Below are positions 12,185-23,321 of a DNA stretch of 64,000 nt, piece by piece (the stretch's first letter is position 1; every line of letters starts with the position of its first letter). The notes beneath the pieces were generated by a model that saw only the letters and a list, made by a program, of their open reading frames with translations, made no database searches and was not told where the DNA came from. This DNA is from Hippasteria phrygiana (lineage: Eukaryota; Echinodermata; Asteroidea; Valvatida; Goniasteridae). The position numbers and the translations under genes were made by a program. The stretch lies in contig JAZGUH010000155.1 in assembly GCA_037893225.1 (NCBI GenBank), forward strand, positions 124,001 through 188,000, in the 5' to 3' direction.

Positions 12185-13196
12185 TGGGTCATTCCACCAG
12201 GTTGGGACACAGTGTGTGACATTTATCCATATCTTTAAAAGTACTATTACATTTGATTCAGTTATTTTACATGTATGTAACATCAGTCTTTGGGTGGGCA
12301 ATATTTTAGAAAGTTGTAAATTATGTAAATTATATTTTACCAAAAATATGATTTAAAAATGTGTCAGTTTGACGTAACCAGTTTGGCGTAAACATGGACA
12401 CGTCCATATTTCTATTTTTGTGTTTTTTTTAAGACTTTAAATACAATATGGGAAATTCACCATGTGTACTAACTAAAAGATATGTACTATGCAACACAAG
12501 AACACATTTGTTATGGTAGTCAGTGTCCAAATATAGCAGAGACAGCAAGAACAGACGTGAGTGTGGACGTACATGTACATGTAACATGGACACTGTGTCC
12601 ACTGTTACGTCCACACAGTATGCATGTTTTTTTTTGTTCTTGCTGTTTCTGAGCTATTTGGACACTGGCAACCATAAGTGTTTTCTTGTAGCATTGAGTG
12701 TCTTTTAGTTAGTACATATAGTAAGTTGCATTATTATTTATTTAATGATGAAAAATTAAGGCAGTCTGGACTTAACATTTAGTACTGACATGGTGTGACA
12801 TGAAAATGCACATTTCCTTTTTGTAACATTTTCAACATTGATATAAATAATTATGCAAACTCACTTTGTATACTAATTACAAAACACAAACTGCAACACA
12901 AAAAACATTTGTTATGATATTCAATATCCAAATGCAGCACAACAGCAGAAATATTATGTACATTTTTTGTACATGTATGGTCATGGTCTATCATGGTGTC
13001 CATGTTACGTCTGCACCGATTAATAACACACTTTTTATCATATTTTTGTTAAAATATAACTTACATGATTGAAACTTTCTCAAATAATCTCACACCCAAA
13101 GACGGATGTCACATGAAATAACTGAATTAAATGTAATGATGGTTTTAATGATATGGTCATATAACACACTGTGTCCCAACCTGGTGGAATGACCCA
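12185..13196. mobile_element. 1.0-kb TIR element, non-autonomous
   Basis: TGGGTCATTCCACCAGGTTG at 12185 is matched by its reverse complement ending at 13196. The inverted arms continue for about 110 bp (GGGACACAGTGTGT, AATGTAAT, TTCAGTTATTT, TTTGGGTG). No target duplication is evident and no transposase lies inside. The interior contains a nested inverted repeat (12466-12715) and a diverged third copy of that arm at about 12850-13020. GTCCATGTTACGTC-like words inside recall the motif of the 10-kb element. Confidence 0.8.
12466..12715. repeat. Nested inverted repeat with about 115-bp arms
   Basis: GTACTAACTAAAAGA at 12466 pairs with TCTTTTAGTTAGTAC ending at 12715. Pairing continues through AACACAAGAACA, GGTAGTCAGTGTCCAAATA and GCAAGAACAG up to GTGTGGACGTA near the centre. 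Confidence 0.8.
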
Positions 13197-15249
13197 CTTC
13201 CTATGGTACAGTAGTCTTACTTGCTTATTTGCAGTATTCTTGTTTTACAAAAAATGCCTCGAGTACTTTGACCATGTTGATTTTAGGGCTCCTTCTGATC
13301 CATTATTCTTTAACTGTAATACCCTAAAAAGTTAATGGAATAATGGTATTTATTCTTTCCAGATTGAAATCATACATGTGTATCAATTCGTTGCTCATGA
13401 CTAACCCAATTCTTGTAAACGATTGTTTAATGCCTTCCGTTGCTCATTAACATCATACAAGATCAAAGGGATTTCCATATATGCACCATACATGTATACA
13501 GGGACACCCTGTACAATGTATATGCACTGCTCAAGCTAAAAAAATAAATTGTCCACCAGGGCCAAAAATTGTGTTTTAATTTTTTTTATGATGTCATGTC
13601 ACACAAATGACCCATCTTGGTGCATACACTACCACTACATGTACATGTACATAGGCCTATGTGACATAGTACCAAAGTTATTAGAAAAAGGATTTTGAAA
13701 ATACCTTGTTTTGTTCAGTAGATGTCTTGAAAAGAATGTTAAAAATGCAAATTACACTCAAATATTCCCGAAAGATCACACAATGACGTCATCATGACGT
13801 TACCCCATCTTTCACATACATGTATTACACATCCCTGTCTATAAACAAAACTTGAGCCGGATCACACATTTAGTTTGGGCATACTGGTCATACTGCCAAA
13901 GTGTAAATTACATCTACATCTACACGTGTACGTATATCTTACATACACAATAGTGTATCACACATAACTGGAACTGTACGTTGACAGTTGAGTACATGTA
14001 CAGTGGAACGCAATTTTCAGCCGCCAGTCCGCACCACTGATCTCCATGTATACAAATCTGGATTGCACAATGGCCGCTGCACGCTTTACGCACAAATGTC
14101 GCCAGCAGCCGCCATATTACCACCCCCCCCCCCCCCCCAGTTCCAACGTTGAGGGCGTGCAATGGAGATCAATGGAAATAACCGATGGAAGTAATGCATT
14201 GTGATGCCTCTAATCCTAGCCATAGCGCGCGCCTGCTTGCCTGTGTACATACATACTATGTACATGTGAATACGTAGGCGTATGTTCACGTTACGTTTAG
14301 GGATATGGCTAAAGATGGAGTGGTAGGCCTGTGACGGGTATCCGGGTACCCGAATGCCGGCGTCAATACCCGGATCCATTTTTCCGGTTCGGTACCCGAA
14401 ACTTTTAAGGTGAAAAATTCAAAGCAACATTTTTAGACCAAAATGAGTAAATAAATAAAGACAAATTGATCCATTTCCAACTCTGTTTCGACCCGAAAGT
14501 CCAGAACCGTATGGCGGTGTTTTGAAAACATGTACGTCAACCAAAATGCAGTGAATGGAAAGTGTCAATAATGTGGCCGGCCAACTTATCTTGGCTATCA
14601 TGTTACTCTGTCAATGGAATGTTAGCTGCGGTTTTTACACGGCGACGGAACTCCGCGGTATGATCAAAGTTATTGAGTTATTGATCTTGAGAAAGTGAAT
14701 GTTGTTCAGATACTGAGGCAGCGGAAGTGCTCAGTGCTCTCAGTATTACAGGTATACATTAAAACGTAAACAAAAAGGCTTTGCTTGAAGGCTTTGCTTG
14801 ACAAGGCTTTGCTTGAAGGCTTTGCTTGGAGTAATTTATTTTATGGTGTGTGATTATTTTGGTGTCTGACACCATGTGCCCTGTCAACTCGTACCCAAGT
14901 CAACTTGTACTCGCCTCGATCTCTGTGGATGATTTAAAATTTAATATTATTTAATCTGAACCTTCTAAATGATGTATATTTTTAAAATCAACAAAATTAG
15001 CAAGTTCTTTCTAGAAGGCAAATGATAGTGTACAAGAAACAAACCTGTATGGGAAACCCAAAACAAGTAAGGGTGTAGAAACACTAAGGAGAGATTAAGG
15101 ACCAAAGGAGAGTGGCAGAAGGGACAGCAAGGGACAAAGGAGTGTGTATATTTTTTTTCTCAAACCTGGACGACTGGTAATGACTGATCGTAACCTTGTT
15201 TAAGGCGATTATACTATCCCATTTTTTTTGTATTCTTGTACAGAGTCCA
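13197..15249. other. Non-coding region
   Basis: No gene recognised. It contains TGTACATG blocks, a C run at 14125-14139, a GGGTAcCCG-rich stretch near 14338-14400, a short minisatellite at 14776-14829, and a fragment near 14885-14925 similar to the CAACTCGTACC repeats of the 32800-34365 element. Confidence 0.4.
14776..14829. repeat. Minisatellite, AAGGCTTTGCTTG units
   Basis: Four consecutive copies of a 13-base unit are present, with a small ACA interruption after the second. Confidence 0.8.
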
Positions 15250-15467
15250 GGGGCCGATTTCACGAAACGCTAAGACGCGTCTTAGGAAGAGTAACTCGTC
15301 TTAACTCGCGACTCGTCCTAGGATCGATTTCACCAAAGTTAGGACGCGTTCAACACGTCCTAACTTCCTTAGCAACGCGGCTGAACTCGTCCTAACTTAA
15401 GATCGGTCTGGGGGTCGTCTTATCTACAATGTATATGCGAACACGTACAATTTAATGAAAAGCAACA

Positions 15468-15644
15468 ATGGCGCTTATGTTTCTCGCTGATTACAAAGCT
15501 CGGCGGGCAATTAGGAGAGAGAGGATATTCCGAGATAGAAGAAATCCACTAGATAATCTAAATGACGAGGAAATCCTCAAGAAATATAGGTTCAAAGGCA
15601 GGGAATATTCCAAGGGTTGGAGATGAATTGGAGCCCGATAACGG
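15468..15644 (+). pseudogene. 5' exon of a HARBI1-like transposase, frameshifted
   Basis: From the ATG at 15468 the frame reads 43 residues ending DEEILKKYRFK, a pattern seen at the N-terminus of PIF/Harbinger transposases (short N-terminus, then D.E.I...YRF). The next block, GDELEPDNG, which normally follows RF..., is present but in another frame, so a small indel lies near 15596-15610. The block ends at a consensus donor (GG|GTGAGT at 15644/15645). The catalytic DDE exons are absent: after the donor come a hairpin and unrelated sequence. It is a relic that cannot make transposase. Family assignment rests on this short motif only. Confidence 0.6.
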
Positions 15645-15720
15645 GTGAGTGTAATATTAATAAAGGGATAAAAGTGTGATGACCCGGTCTTTACCACGTC
15701 AATAATAACCGAGGAGGGGG

Positions 15721-15775
15721 CGTGACCGCTGTTAATGGACCGAGCCAAAGGCTCGGTCCATTAACAGCGGTCACG
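15721..15775. repeat. Perfect hairpin, 26-bp arms, 3-base loop
   Basis: CGTGACCGCTGTTAATGGAC at 15721 continues to GAGCC at 15746, then loop AAA, then the exact reverse complement to 15775. No mismatch is visible in the arms. Confidence 0.95.
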
Positions 15776-16516
15776 ACCCTTACGAAAAATGCAAAAACCT
15801 CCCGTAAAAAGGACAAAATGCAAAGCTTTTTCTCCCCACTTTTTCTCCCATTTACTTAGTACAAAACACATGCGTACGTATCGGACTTGTGAGCGCGTGA
15901 AGGCACTCCGCGCCCGTCTGTCGCGTGCGCGTACGCACACGCATGAATGCAGCGTTTTATACGCGTGCATTAGCGTTGTCTTACATTATGAAGTTCAGTA
16001 CATATGATTGTGCGCGCACCTACTACGCTCTCCCTGTTGCGTATCGGCTGAGAACAGTTGGTTATGACGCGCCGTGTTTAAACAACCGTTTTTAACAGCC
16101 GTTTTAGAAAGGGTTTTTAACAGCCGTTTTTAACAACCGTTTAAACACACCCACGTGACAGGCTCTCGACCAAAAGGGATAGTGAAACTCGCTGAGGCAT
16201 TTATGAATCAGCATTCAAATTTTTCATCCAAAACAATCACCAATCAATCATCTTGAATTTACTGCATGCGCGTACACATCCGACGGCTGTTACGCGAAAG
16301 TGCCAAATTGCACATGATACAGCCGTTGCTTGCAAAAGGTCATCCTCGTCCAATAATTAGCGGTTCGTTTATCTGTATTTCGGATGCGTCTTGCTTAAGA
16401 AGGGTTTAGTGAAATCGATCTCAGGACGCGTCTTAGCTAAGATCGATCTTAGAGCAGGAACTCGTCTTAAGTCCTAAGATGAGTCATAAGTTAAGAAGAG
16501 TTTCGTGAAATCGGCC

Positions 16517-16970
16517 CCAGGGCTCGCGAAATCGGCAATACGCAAATTTTTTTACACTTAGATCGACATTCAAACCTTGATGTGGCACGACTCGACTGTG
16601 TGGCGCGTACGTGCAGTGGTGCACAGTGGTACGTCCGGTCGAATCGTTGGCATAAACAATAAAAACGCTGCCTTTCGTCGGCAGAACGCAACATCGCCCG
16701 TAGTCTGAAATTTGCAGCTACAGATATTTCCTGAAACCCATGGGCCAGCGTTGGCCATAAGCATTGAACATAAGCCACTCCACATCCGCAATGCGGCTCG
16801 CTTGCATTTTGGTGCAAATGTTCACCATGGACGTTCAGTACCATGCCGCGATTGCGATCGGCAGCAGTGGCGCTGGCCGAGTGAATGCACCGTGAATCTA
16901 GCATGGACTATATACTACGGCACTAAATACCGAAGGGCAACTCCATTTTTAATAATTTCGTGAGCCCTGG
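16517..16970. repeat. Short TIR element abutting the Harbinger relic
   Basis: CCAGGGCTCGCGAAAT at 16517 is matched by ATTTCGTGAGCCCTGG ending at 16970 (one mismatch). Its left end overlaps the right end of the Harbinger-like element by two bases. Open frames inside do not resemble known proteins. Confidence 0.55.
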
Positions 16971-18024
16971 GAGCTCGATATTTTTGACAGCGCCGTCCCT
17001 TCATAGATGAACCGCCCCAGTAAATCGCTTTGGACAAGGCTTTACCCTTTACCACCATCAAAATGGGGTTTTAAAATCTGAACATTACATTGTTTCCCAC
17101 ACGCAGAGATTCAATTATGACTGATGAAAACCTATTTTGTTCAAGAATCCTGCTAGAAGACAAAACCTGGATAAATACATTGTACATACATGTACGTACA
17201 TACGTGTACATACTGATTCAAGAAATTAGCCCCTTCAACAAACTATTTCACTGCAAAATCAAACTTTATGCAATAAACATTCAGATTACTTACATTCAAT
17301 GTTTAAATAATAATTGCGCATGAGTGACCTGCCATGTACTTCAAGTCATGGCATAAACCATTTTGTTAAATAGTTAAAGCCAATTTTTTGACAATTTGTG
17401 CACTTATTACCTTGGGCACCAAAGCTTGACGGTTAGGCAGCAAATTTTTGGCTCAGAGAAACAGGATCAAGCATAATCTACAAAATGTAAAACATGTATA
17501 AGGGGACATGTACACATGTACAATGTAGAATATCTCAAACCCTGCCAATTTTAACTGTGGCTGTCACAAGGCATTTTTTCTGTAATATACATTGTACAGT
17601 ATGTACATATGCAGATGAATCCCAAATTGACGAAAATACCACCAATGTGCACATTTCCGGGTTTGAAAGTGAGGCTCTCAGTGCCAACTAAACAACTTGC
17701 TAGGCTGAAAGTGCGCTGCGCTGCCATTTATGGCCTGATTCATTCATGCGTGAATAAACTTGTTGAATAGCACTATTTGTTTTTACACGATGCTCGCTTT
17801 CAACCTTGAAGTGCACAGATGGGGCCAATGTGAAATTTGTCTATTGCTTTTCTGGAAAAAGTTCTGTTCAAACCCTTTGGTGTCACTCCCCACCTCCCTC
17901 CCCAACCACCTCCCCAACCACCACCCCTACCACCCCCCCCCCCCCCCACCCCAACACCTCGCCAAAATCATACCCTACCTCCTCCTCAATCTTGTCCCTT
18001 CTCCCCAATTCAAACTTTTCCTAC
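16971..18024. other. Non-coding region, probable intron 3' of the GTPase exon
   Basis: No exon recognised. It includes TGTACAT blocks (17180-17215, 17505-17525) and a C-rich tract at 17885-17960. On the minus strand this is downstream of the P-loop exon, so it is presumably intronic. Confidence 0.4.
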
Positions 18025-18193
18025 CTTTGTCCAAGCAGGGCTTTCTTGAGGCATGTCTTTCCCGCACCAGCCTGGCCGATGATCATGAGGCGTGTCCGGT
18101 GAACAACCTTGGTTCCAGAGTTGGCCGCGACTTGGAATGCGGCTGTGGCCTCAGGCCCCCTACCCAAAATCTCTGAAGGCACATCGTCTTTGA
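18025..18193 (-). CDS. P-loop exon of a Roc-like GTPase gene (partial)
   Basis: On the minus strand a pyrimidine-rich tract ending CCATGCCAG precedes base 18193, and a GTAGG donor follows 18025, giving a 169-bp internal exon (2 + 55 codons + 2). The peptide contains GPEATAAFQVAANSGTK and then LMIIGQAGAGKTCLKKALLG. GQAGAGKT is a Walker A motif. The pattern of a short variable stretch, a basic strand, then LMIIGQ.GAGKT.LKK is characteristic of Roc (Ras-of-complex)/ROCO-type GTPases, which are expanded in marine invertebrates; the exon would bind nucleotide phosphate. I found no further exons (G3/G4 motifs, COR, LRR) in the window, so this is either a gene with long introns or a stranded exon. 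Small Ras-like or NACHT-type P-loops are less likely alternatives. Confidence 0.65.
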
Positions 18194-18215
18194 CTGGCAT
18201 GGGGAAGAAGAAAAG

Positions 18216-18247
<32 letters not shown>
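18216..18247. repeat. (ATT)n microsatellite
   Basis: About ten ATT units lie just upstream (minus-strand sense) of the GTPase exon acceptor. Confidence 0.95.
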
Positions 18248-19317
18248 AGACATGTACTGTTTTCGAGTTTCAACTTGAAAAAATTATTTAGTTTTTAAAT
18301 TGCTCTTTTTTCAGTGATACACATGTATACAAATTATTCAGTTTTGAATGAAAAATCCATTGAAATAATCCGCCAATTACTTTTTAGGCAGAATATATTT
18401 TGGCCCAATAGTAATACATGTAGGCAGGTCACTCATGTGCAATTATTATCAACCGACTGTGCACTCACACACACAACTTGGGCCATTTCATGACTCACAC
18501 AAAAGAGGGTACCTGTACATGAATAACAAGTTTGGACTTTTTTTCCATAAAATAACGTTTCATTTTTTGAAATTGGTCAAAAAATAATGATTTAACAGCG
18601 ATTCACAAATGCCTTGCTTGTCATTTACGAGCAACGTTACATTCATGCCTATGCCCGCCAATAACGGATGTTTTCGGCATGTTTCCAGTGATGTACATGT
18701 ACAATGTATGACTCTTGCAAGCATCTTTAGGATAAGGGAAACCCGTAGCAACAAAGCTGTGCCTTCAAAATTTTCAAAATTGACCAAATTCAGTGTTCAC
18801 TTCATTATCGGAAGTTGTCGCTGAGATCCATGATCCATGTGGAGCGAGTGTCTGGTTTTTTTTCCATCATTTACAATCTTTGATGTGTAACTTGTGCCAA
18901 AAGTGTTAAACTATTTTAAAATCGTCTCAAATGATAAACTTAAACTCGAGCTGAATTCATAGTAATCTTTTTTACTACATGTACATGTAGTAATACGGGG
19001 AGGTAAACACTTCGGCCCTAACCATGCTAACAGCCCATGTTTGGGTCACGTGACCAAAGTATCAATTGGAATCAGATTCCAGCATCAGGATTTTGCTGGA
19101 CAGTATGGCTTTTCCATTGACATGTACATGTATTGCTCTTAATCCCAAGTTTTTACGGTACATGAGCTAGAATTTTTTCGAAATTTTTGGTTTTCCCGTG
19201 AAGGAATTTTGAACAAATTGCCATTTTGTTTAAGTCGTTAAGAGATACAATATAATGGAATCAATTGGCAACCAAATTCTTTTGGTTCAGTGAAACATGG
19301 TGAAAATACTATAAGGA
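18248..19317. other. Non-coding region
   Basis: No gene is visible. It has TGTACATG blocks and a 12-bp palindrome GGTCACGTGACC near 19045, which contains an E-box CACGTG. Confidence 0.4.
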
Positions 19318-19321
19318 TTAA

Positions 19322-19528
19322 CCCCTTGCCACCAGTTGACACAAATACGTGCGGATCGGAAATTGCCACCTGGCCGGTTAACTTCTATTTGTGCCAATCT
19401 CTACAGTTCAATCCATTATTGGGGTATTGTGTACGTTATGCTTGGCTACACAAACCTCTTGTTTCTGTTTCGCTTGGCTGCACAAGCCGGCCTGGCACCT
19501 CGGCGCCCCGCATATGATATCAGAGGGG
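19322..19528. mobile_element. Candidate TTAA-flanked MITE (207 bp)
   Basis: TTAA at 19318-19321 and 19529-19532 flank CCCCTTGCC...AGAGGGG. The short inverted ends and TTAA duplication fit a piggyBac-type non-autonomous element, but its interior differs from the CCCTAAC family and there is no empty site to prove insertion. Confidence 0.5.
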
Positions 19529-19532
19529 TTAA

Positions 19533-20038
19533 TGGCTTTATCACTGCTAATCTTTAATTTAAATATCTGAATAAGGCATTTTTCCACTTTTTCCTGAAAA
19601 TGGCTGAAAAGGCTGTATTTTTTATGTACATGTACATGTGTATGTACATGTACAATGTACATGTATGTAGATTTTCAGCATAACTTTGTGAACGGAAGGT
19701 CCGATTTCAAAACTTCTTCCAGTCTTGTGTTTCTTTAATTTGAGTCATAATTCAATGGTATTGGTACAATGTACATGTTTTAAAAAGAGTGTGACATGCC
19801 TAACATCATGCATAGTAATTGAGTTCCCACAGGTTAGATCTTTTTGTGCATTAGAGGTGTGAAAGCAATCCAGAATAAAAGCATTTTGGGAGCATTGCAA
19901 ATGGCCAAAAACCATGAAATTAATAAGAAAGGAAAATGCCATGGTTCTCAAAAAAATTTGAATACATTTATAACAAAGATATGATGAATTTGTGTTTCAA
20001 TAATTTATCAAGACTTACAAAAATGTACATTGTACTGT
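19533..20038. other. Non-coding region
   Basis: It holds a dense TGTACATG block at 19624-19668. No gene is seen. Confidence 0.4.
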
Positions 20039-20440
20039 TAGTAGAGTCATTTTCTTGGAATCCGTGACCATTTTGTTCCTACCTTTTTTTCTTGATGGAT
20101 TTGGCAACCGGAAGCATTTTAGAGGAAAATTAGCTCCTATGTACCTCTGGAAAATGATGGGAAAGTCGGCCAGAGCGCAATATTCAAAATGGCCGCTTTC
20201 CGCCATCTTGAAAAACACAAAATGTAATATCCCTGGCACCAGATGAGCTAAAAGGACAAATGAGATGTCATTTCCCACAAATTATGGCATTACAAATCCA
20301 CTGGAATGGTTATTGTAGAGCCACGGTATCATCTTGACCTCTAAATCCAAGATGGCTGCTGTCCGCCATCTTGAAAAACATAAAATATAATATCTCTGGC
20401 ACCAGATGTGCTAGAAGGACGAATCAGGTGTCATTTTCCA
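20039..20440. repeat. Left TIR arm of the 4.9-kb element
   Basis: It pairs with 24530-24928 on the other strand. It contains two tandem-like units that each end in AAGATGGC-type words. Confidence 0.8.
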
Positions 20441-20510
20441 CTCAACCCATCCCTCCTCCACCCACCCACACACCCACACACCCAGTCATGTAAACGGGTG
20501 CAATCGTGGA

Positions 20511-20655
20511 CCTCCCATTCTTCCTCTTTTGTTTATACTCTAACTTTTTCGGAAGGCCTCCCATTGGTTTTGTACACGATTTTCAATCGTGGACGTTAAG
20601 TCAAACGTGGACCCCTTTGTCTACGCCCGAATTATTTTGTCCTAGGTCCACGATT
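20511..20655. repeat. Inverted-repeat leader of the Penelope-like element
   Basis: CAATCGTGGACC at 20511 is matched by GGTCCACGATTG at 20655. A related block lies at 38085-38235, sharing GTGGACC, TTTGTCTACGCCC and GTCCACGATTG in the same order. Position directly upstream of the reverse-transcriptase gene suggests a 5' or pseudo-LTR part of the retroelement. Confidence 0.5.
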
Positions 20656-20740
20656 GCCGGCATATACAAACTCACACATACACACAGTCGAGTCACATAT
20701 CTTCTGTGTGTAGTGTCCGTGACCGAATAACACAGTGCGC

Positions 20741-20902
20741 ATGGACGATAAAAACCACAAGGTCCTGACCTACACTATAAGAAGTCGCAACACGAATGCC
20801 ACACTAACCAGAAACTCCACGTACTCTGGCAGATCTCAAAGAGCAAAATACAAACTGCATAATAAGTTGAGTCTGCCCGAGTATGGCAAGGAGAATCAAT
20901 AA
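20741..20902 (+). CDS. Small ORF overlapping the Penelope-like ORF start
   Basis: An ATG-started frame of 53 codons ends at TAA 20900-20902, overlapping the start of the larger frame at 20883 in another register. The peptide is basic and Ser/Thr/Asn-rich (begins MDDKNHKVLTYTIRSR) and matches nothing I know. It could be an upstream ORF limiting translation of the reverse transcriptase, part of its original N-terminus, or chance. Confidence 0.25.
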   Translation: MDDKNHKVLTYTIRSRNTNATLTRNSTYSGRSQRAKYKLHNKLSLPEYGKENQ

Positions 20903-22906
20903 AAACCAAAAACACAACAAAACGAACGAAGCCAAGAAAAGATCTGTCCGTTCCCGCAAACTCAACAGAAAGCGGAAAAATGTGACAAGGACGATCTCTC
21001 TTGAGCTACAAGCCCAAACAAATATGCATTATGTGAAAAACCTATCGGACATTCAGCTCTCATACATTGAACTGATTGCACTGGGTAGGGGTTTGAATTT
21101 TATTCCAACCCCCCAAAAACCAAAGAGATCTACCATCCTTTGCCATTCCCAATCTTTCTTTAGAAAGATGAGATTACGATTCAAAATGGCAGGGAGAGTA
21201 AGATCTGTTAGCTCACATCCTTTCAAACTTCCCTCAACTTGGAATCCCCAACCTACCTTCAACTTATATCTAGAATCATACATGTACATTGAAGGTACAT
21301 TGGAGGTACATTGGAGGAATTATCCAGAGTAAAAATAAAAAATGTCCAATCCAATTTGACTAAAGCAGAATGCATCGCACTGACCGGCCTAAAAAATAGA
21401 CAAGATATAGTCATTAAACCATTCGATAAAGGCCGCGGTGTATGCGTTTTGAATAGACAGGACTATATACGTGAAGGGATGCGACAATTATCAGGCCCAC
21501 ATTATGAAGATTTTGATAGGGATTTGACAGGGGAAACAGCGCAACTGGTCTCTCAAGCCATACGCAAACTACACGTGGAAGGATTCATATCTAAGGAAAC
21601 ATTTGAGTTCCTAAACCATAACAACCACGACACTAAAACTACTGGCCTTTACCTCCTACCGAAAGTTCACAAAGAAGCACCCATGGGAACACGGTTCGTG
21701 GAAAGGCCAATTATTAGTGGTTGCGGAGGTCCGACTCAACCTATATCAAAATATACAGACTATTTTTTGCTTCCGATTGTCAAACAGCAAAGCACGTACA
21801 CACGCGATTCCGGGCATGTGCTTGAAAGACTGACTAAAGTGACGGTGAAGCAAAATAGCCTACTAATAACAATGGATATTGTCTCCATGTACACAAACTG
21901 CCCACAGGATGAGGCAATTGAATCAGTTTGCGATGCACTTGAGATGGCCGATGATAAACTGTACGCATTACCCAAACCCACAACAGATCACGCACACTGT
22001 CTCCTAGAACTCATCATGCATCGAAACATGTTTGAATTCAATGGAAAGTTCTTTAGACAGAAAATTGGCGTGGCAATGGGAAGCGAATGCAGTTCAGAAA
22101 TCTGTGATATAACCCTGTTCAAATATGAAAAAGAAATAATTCTCCACAACAATCCTTTAATTGTGAGCTACATGAGATACAGAGATGATGTTCTTATTAT
22201 CTTTGATGGTAACGAAAAACAAGCTGGTGAACTTGTCCAAAGACTTAATACAATTCACCCAACGCTGAAGTTCACGTCTGAAATCTCAAATCGCCAAGTC
22301 ACCTTTCTCGACCTCGTCATCTACAAAGGCAAACGATTTAAAAAAGAAGGGAAACTGGATACTCGAGTAGCTACCAAAAAGACGGACACATTTCAGTATC
22401 TGGCTCGAGATTCAGCACACCCTAAGTCAGTATTTGGCGGGTTGATTAAGGGAGAAACAGCGAGATATAACCGCATATGTACACACTCAGAAGATTTTGA
22501 GGATAAGGTTAAATTCTTCAGAGACGAACTTCAAAAACGCGGATACAAAAAAGAAGATTTATCCCTCCTTCCTCAAATACGCGAGACTCCCGTGAACTCT
22601 AAGCGTCACAAAAACGAGAAAAACGTCCCGCTTGTTTTCGTCCTACCATACTACCCACAAATAGAACACCCAGCTCTCAAACGAGCCCTGCTGAAACATT
22701 GGCATTTAATAAGCGAAAATGAATATCTGAATGCGATTTTTGAAACCCAACCCATCTTGGCATACAAACGGCATAAAAACATAAAAGATAACCTGGTTCG
22801 ATCTAGGTTTAAAACACCTCCACAATCCGACCAAGAAAAAATTCTGGATGAGGAGAATGTGCAAATCCTTTTAGAACTACTAGAAGAACAAAATAATGAT
22901 CAGTAA
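20883..22906 (+). pseudogene. Penelope-like reverse transcriptase, one frameshift, no GIY-YIG domain
   Basis: The first frame (20883-21332) carries a Lys/Arg-rich start and LSYIELIALGRGLNFIPTP at residues 59-77, the conserved N-terminal block of Penelope-like elements. The second frame (21311-22906, 531 codons) carries the reverse transcriptase: KPFDKGRGVCVLN, ERPIISGCGGPTQPIS (residues 131-146), MDIVSMYTN with catalytic D189, GVAMGSECS and YRDD at residues 290-293. The frames are separated by a tandem copy of GGTACATTGGA (21294-21304 and 21305-21315); an 11-base duplication changes the frame by two. Apart from it the frame is open for about 670 codons. After the thumb region (NIKDNLVRSRF) the protein stops, whereas typical Penelope elements continue into a GIY-YIG endonuclease. 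No such domain is seen downstream or upstream. Confidence 0.8.
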
Positions 22907-23046
22907 GCAGTGGATTCATAACCTTCAAATAGAATAAGTTTCGAAATCCCCTTACTTCGATCATCTAAAAAGAATAGCTGAAATGTGCAAGATTTCTCTG
23001 CTATCATGAGCGTACATATACAAAAAAAGGGAAAAAAACGGAAAAG
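22907..23046. other. Spacer after the reverse transcriptase
   Basis: It carries stop codons in all forward frames. No GIY-YIG-like motif can be read here. Confidence 0.4.
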
Positions 23047-23319
23047 ATGGCGACTGATGAAGTGCGAATAAAGCACAGAAAATATGCTTTGCTACCCCTC
23101 TCTAAGAAAGAAAAGCATGGGGCGCAGCATATTATCACCGGTAAAAATAAGTCATTGAGTAAATTAAAACAAGAAGCCACATGTTGTTACGCACAAACAT
23201 GTCCTAGCGTGGCCAAGACCAGAGATGAGTTTTTGAAACTCCCGCTCTCTGGGAAAGACATAAATAATTGGCCCAAGGACGTTTGGTGTATTGACAGTGC
23301 CACAAAACTAACCCGCTGA
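23047..23319 (+). CDS. Hypothetical 90-residue ORF downstream of the Penelope-like RT
   Basis: It starts ATGGCGACTGATG in a good Kozak-like context (AAGATGG) and ends at TGA 23317-23319. The peptide is Lys-rich, with a possible Cys cluster (ATCCYAQTC), and resembles no family I recognise. It is co-directional with the reverse transcriptase and 140 bases downstream, so it may be a second ORF of the element. A chance ORF is equally possible. Confidence 0.3.
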   Translation: MATDEVRIKHRKYALLPLSKKEKHGAQHIITGKNKSLSKLKQEATCCYAQTCPSVAKTRDEFLKLPLSGKDINNWPKDVWCIDSATKLTR

Positions 23320-23321
23320 CT

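Larger units (their letters stand above)
15250..16518. mobile_element. Harbinger-like TIR element, internally deleted
   Basis: GGGGCCGATTTCACGAAAC at the left is matched by GTTTCGTGAAATCGGCCCC at the right end. Inside each end are many repeats of ACTCGTCTTA and GGACGCGTC type. The interior holds the first exon of a HARBI1-like transposase (15468-15644) and a strong hairpin, but no catalytic domain. The target duplication is not clear. Confidence 0.75.

Noticed and set aside
16491..16904. 137-codon minus frame
   Set aside because: It overlaps two transposon ends and lacks recognisable motifs, good splice sites or coding bias.
23053..23090. CTGATGAAGTGC...GCACAGAAA, resembling a hammerhead ribozyme core
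   Set aside because: Stem II would start with an A-A mismatch and no stem III or cleavage-site UH context follows; it also lies inside an ORF start.
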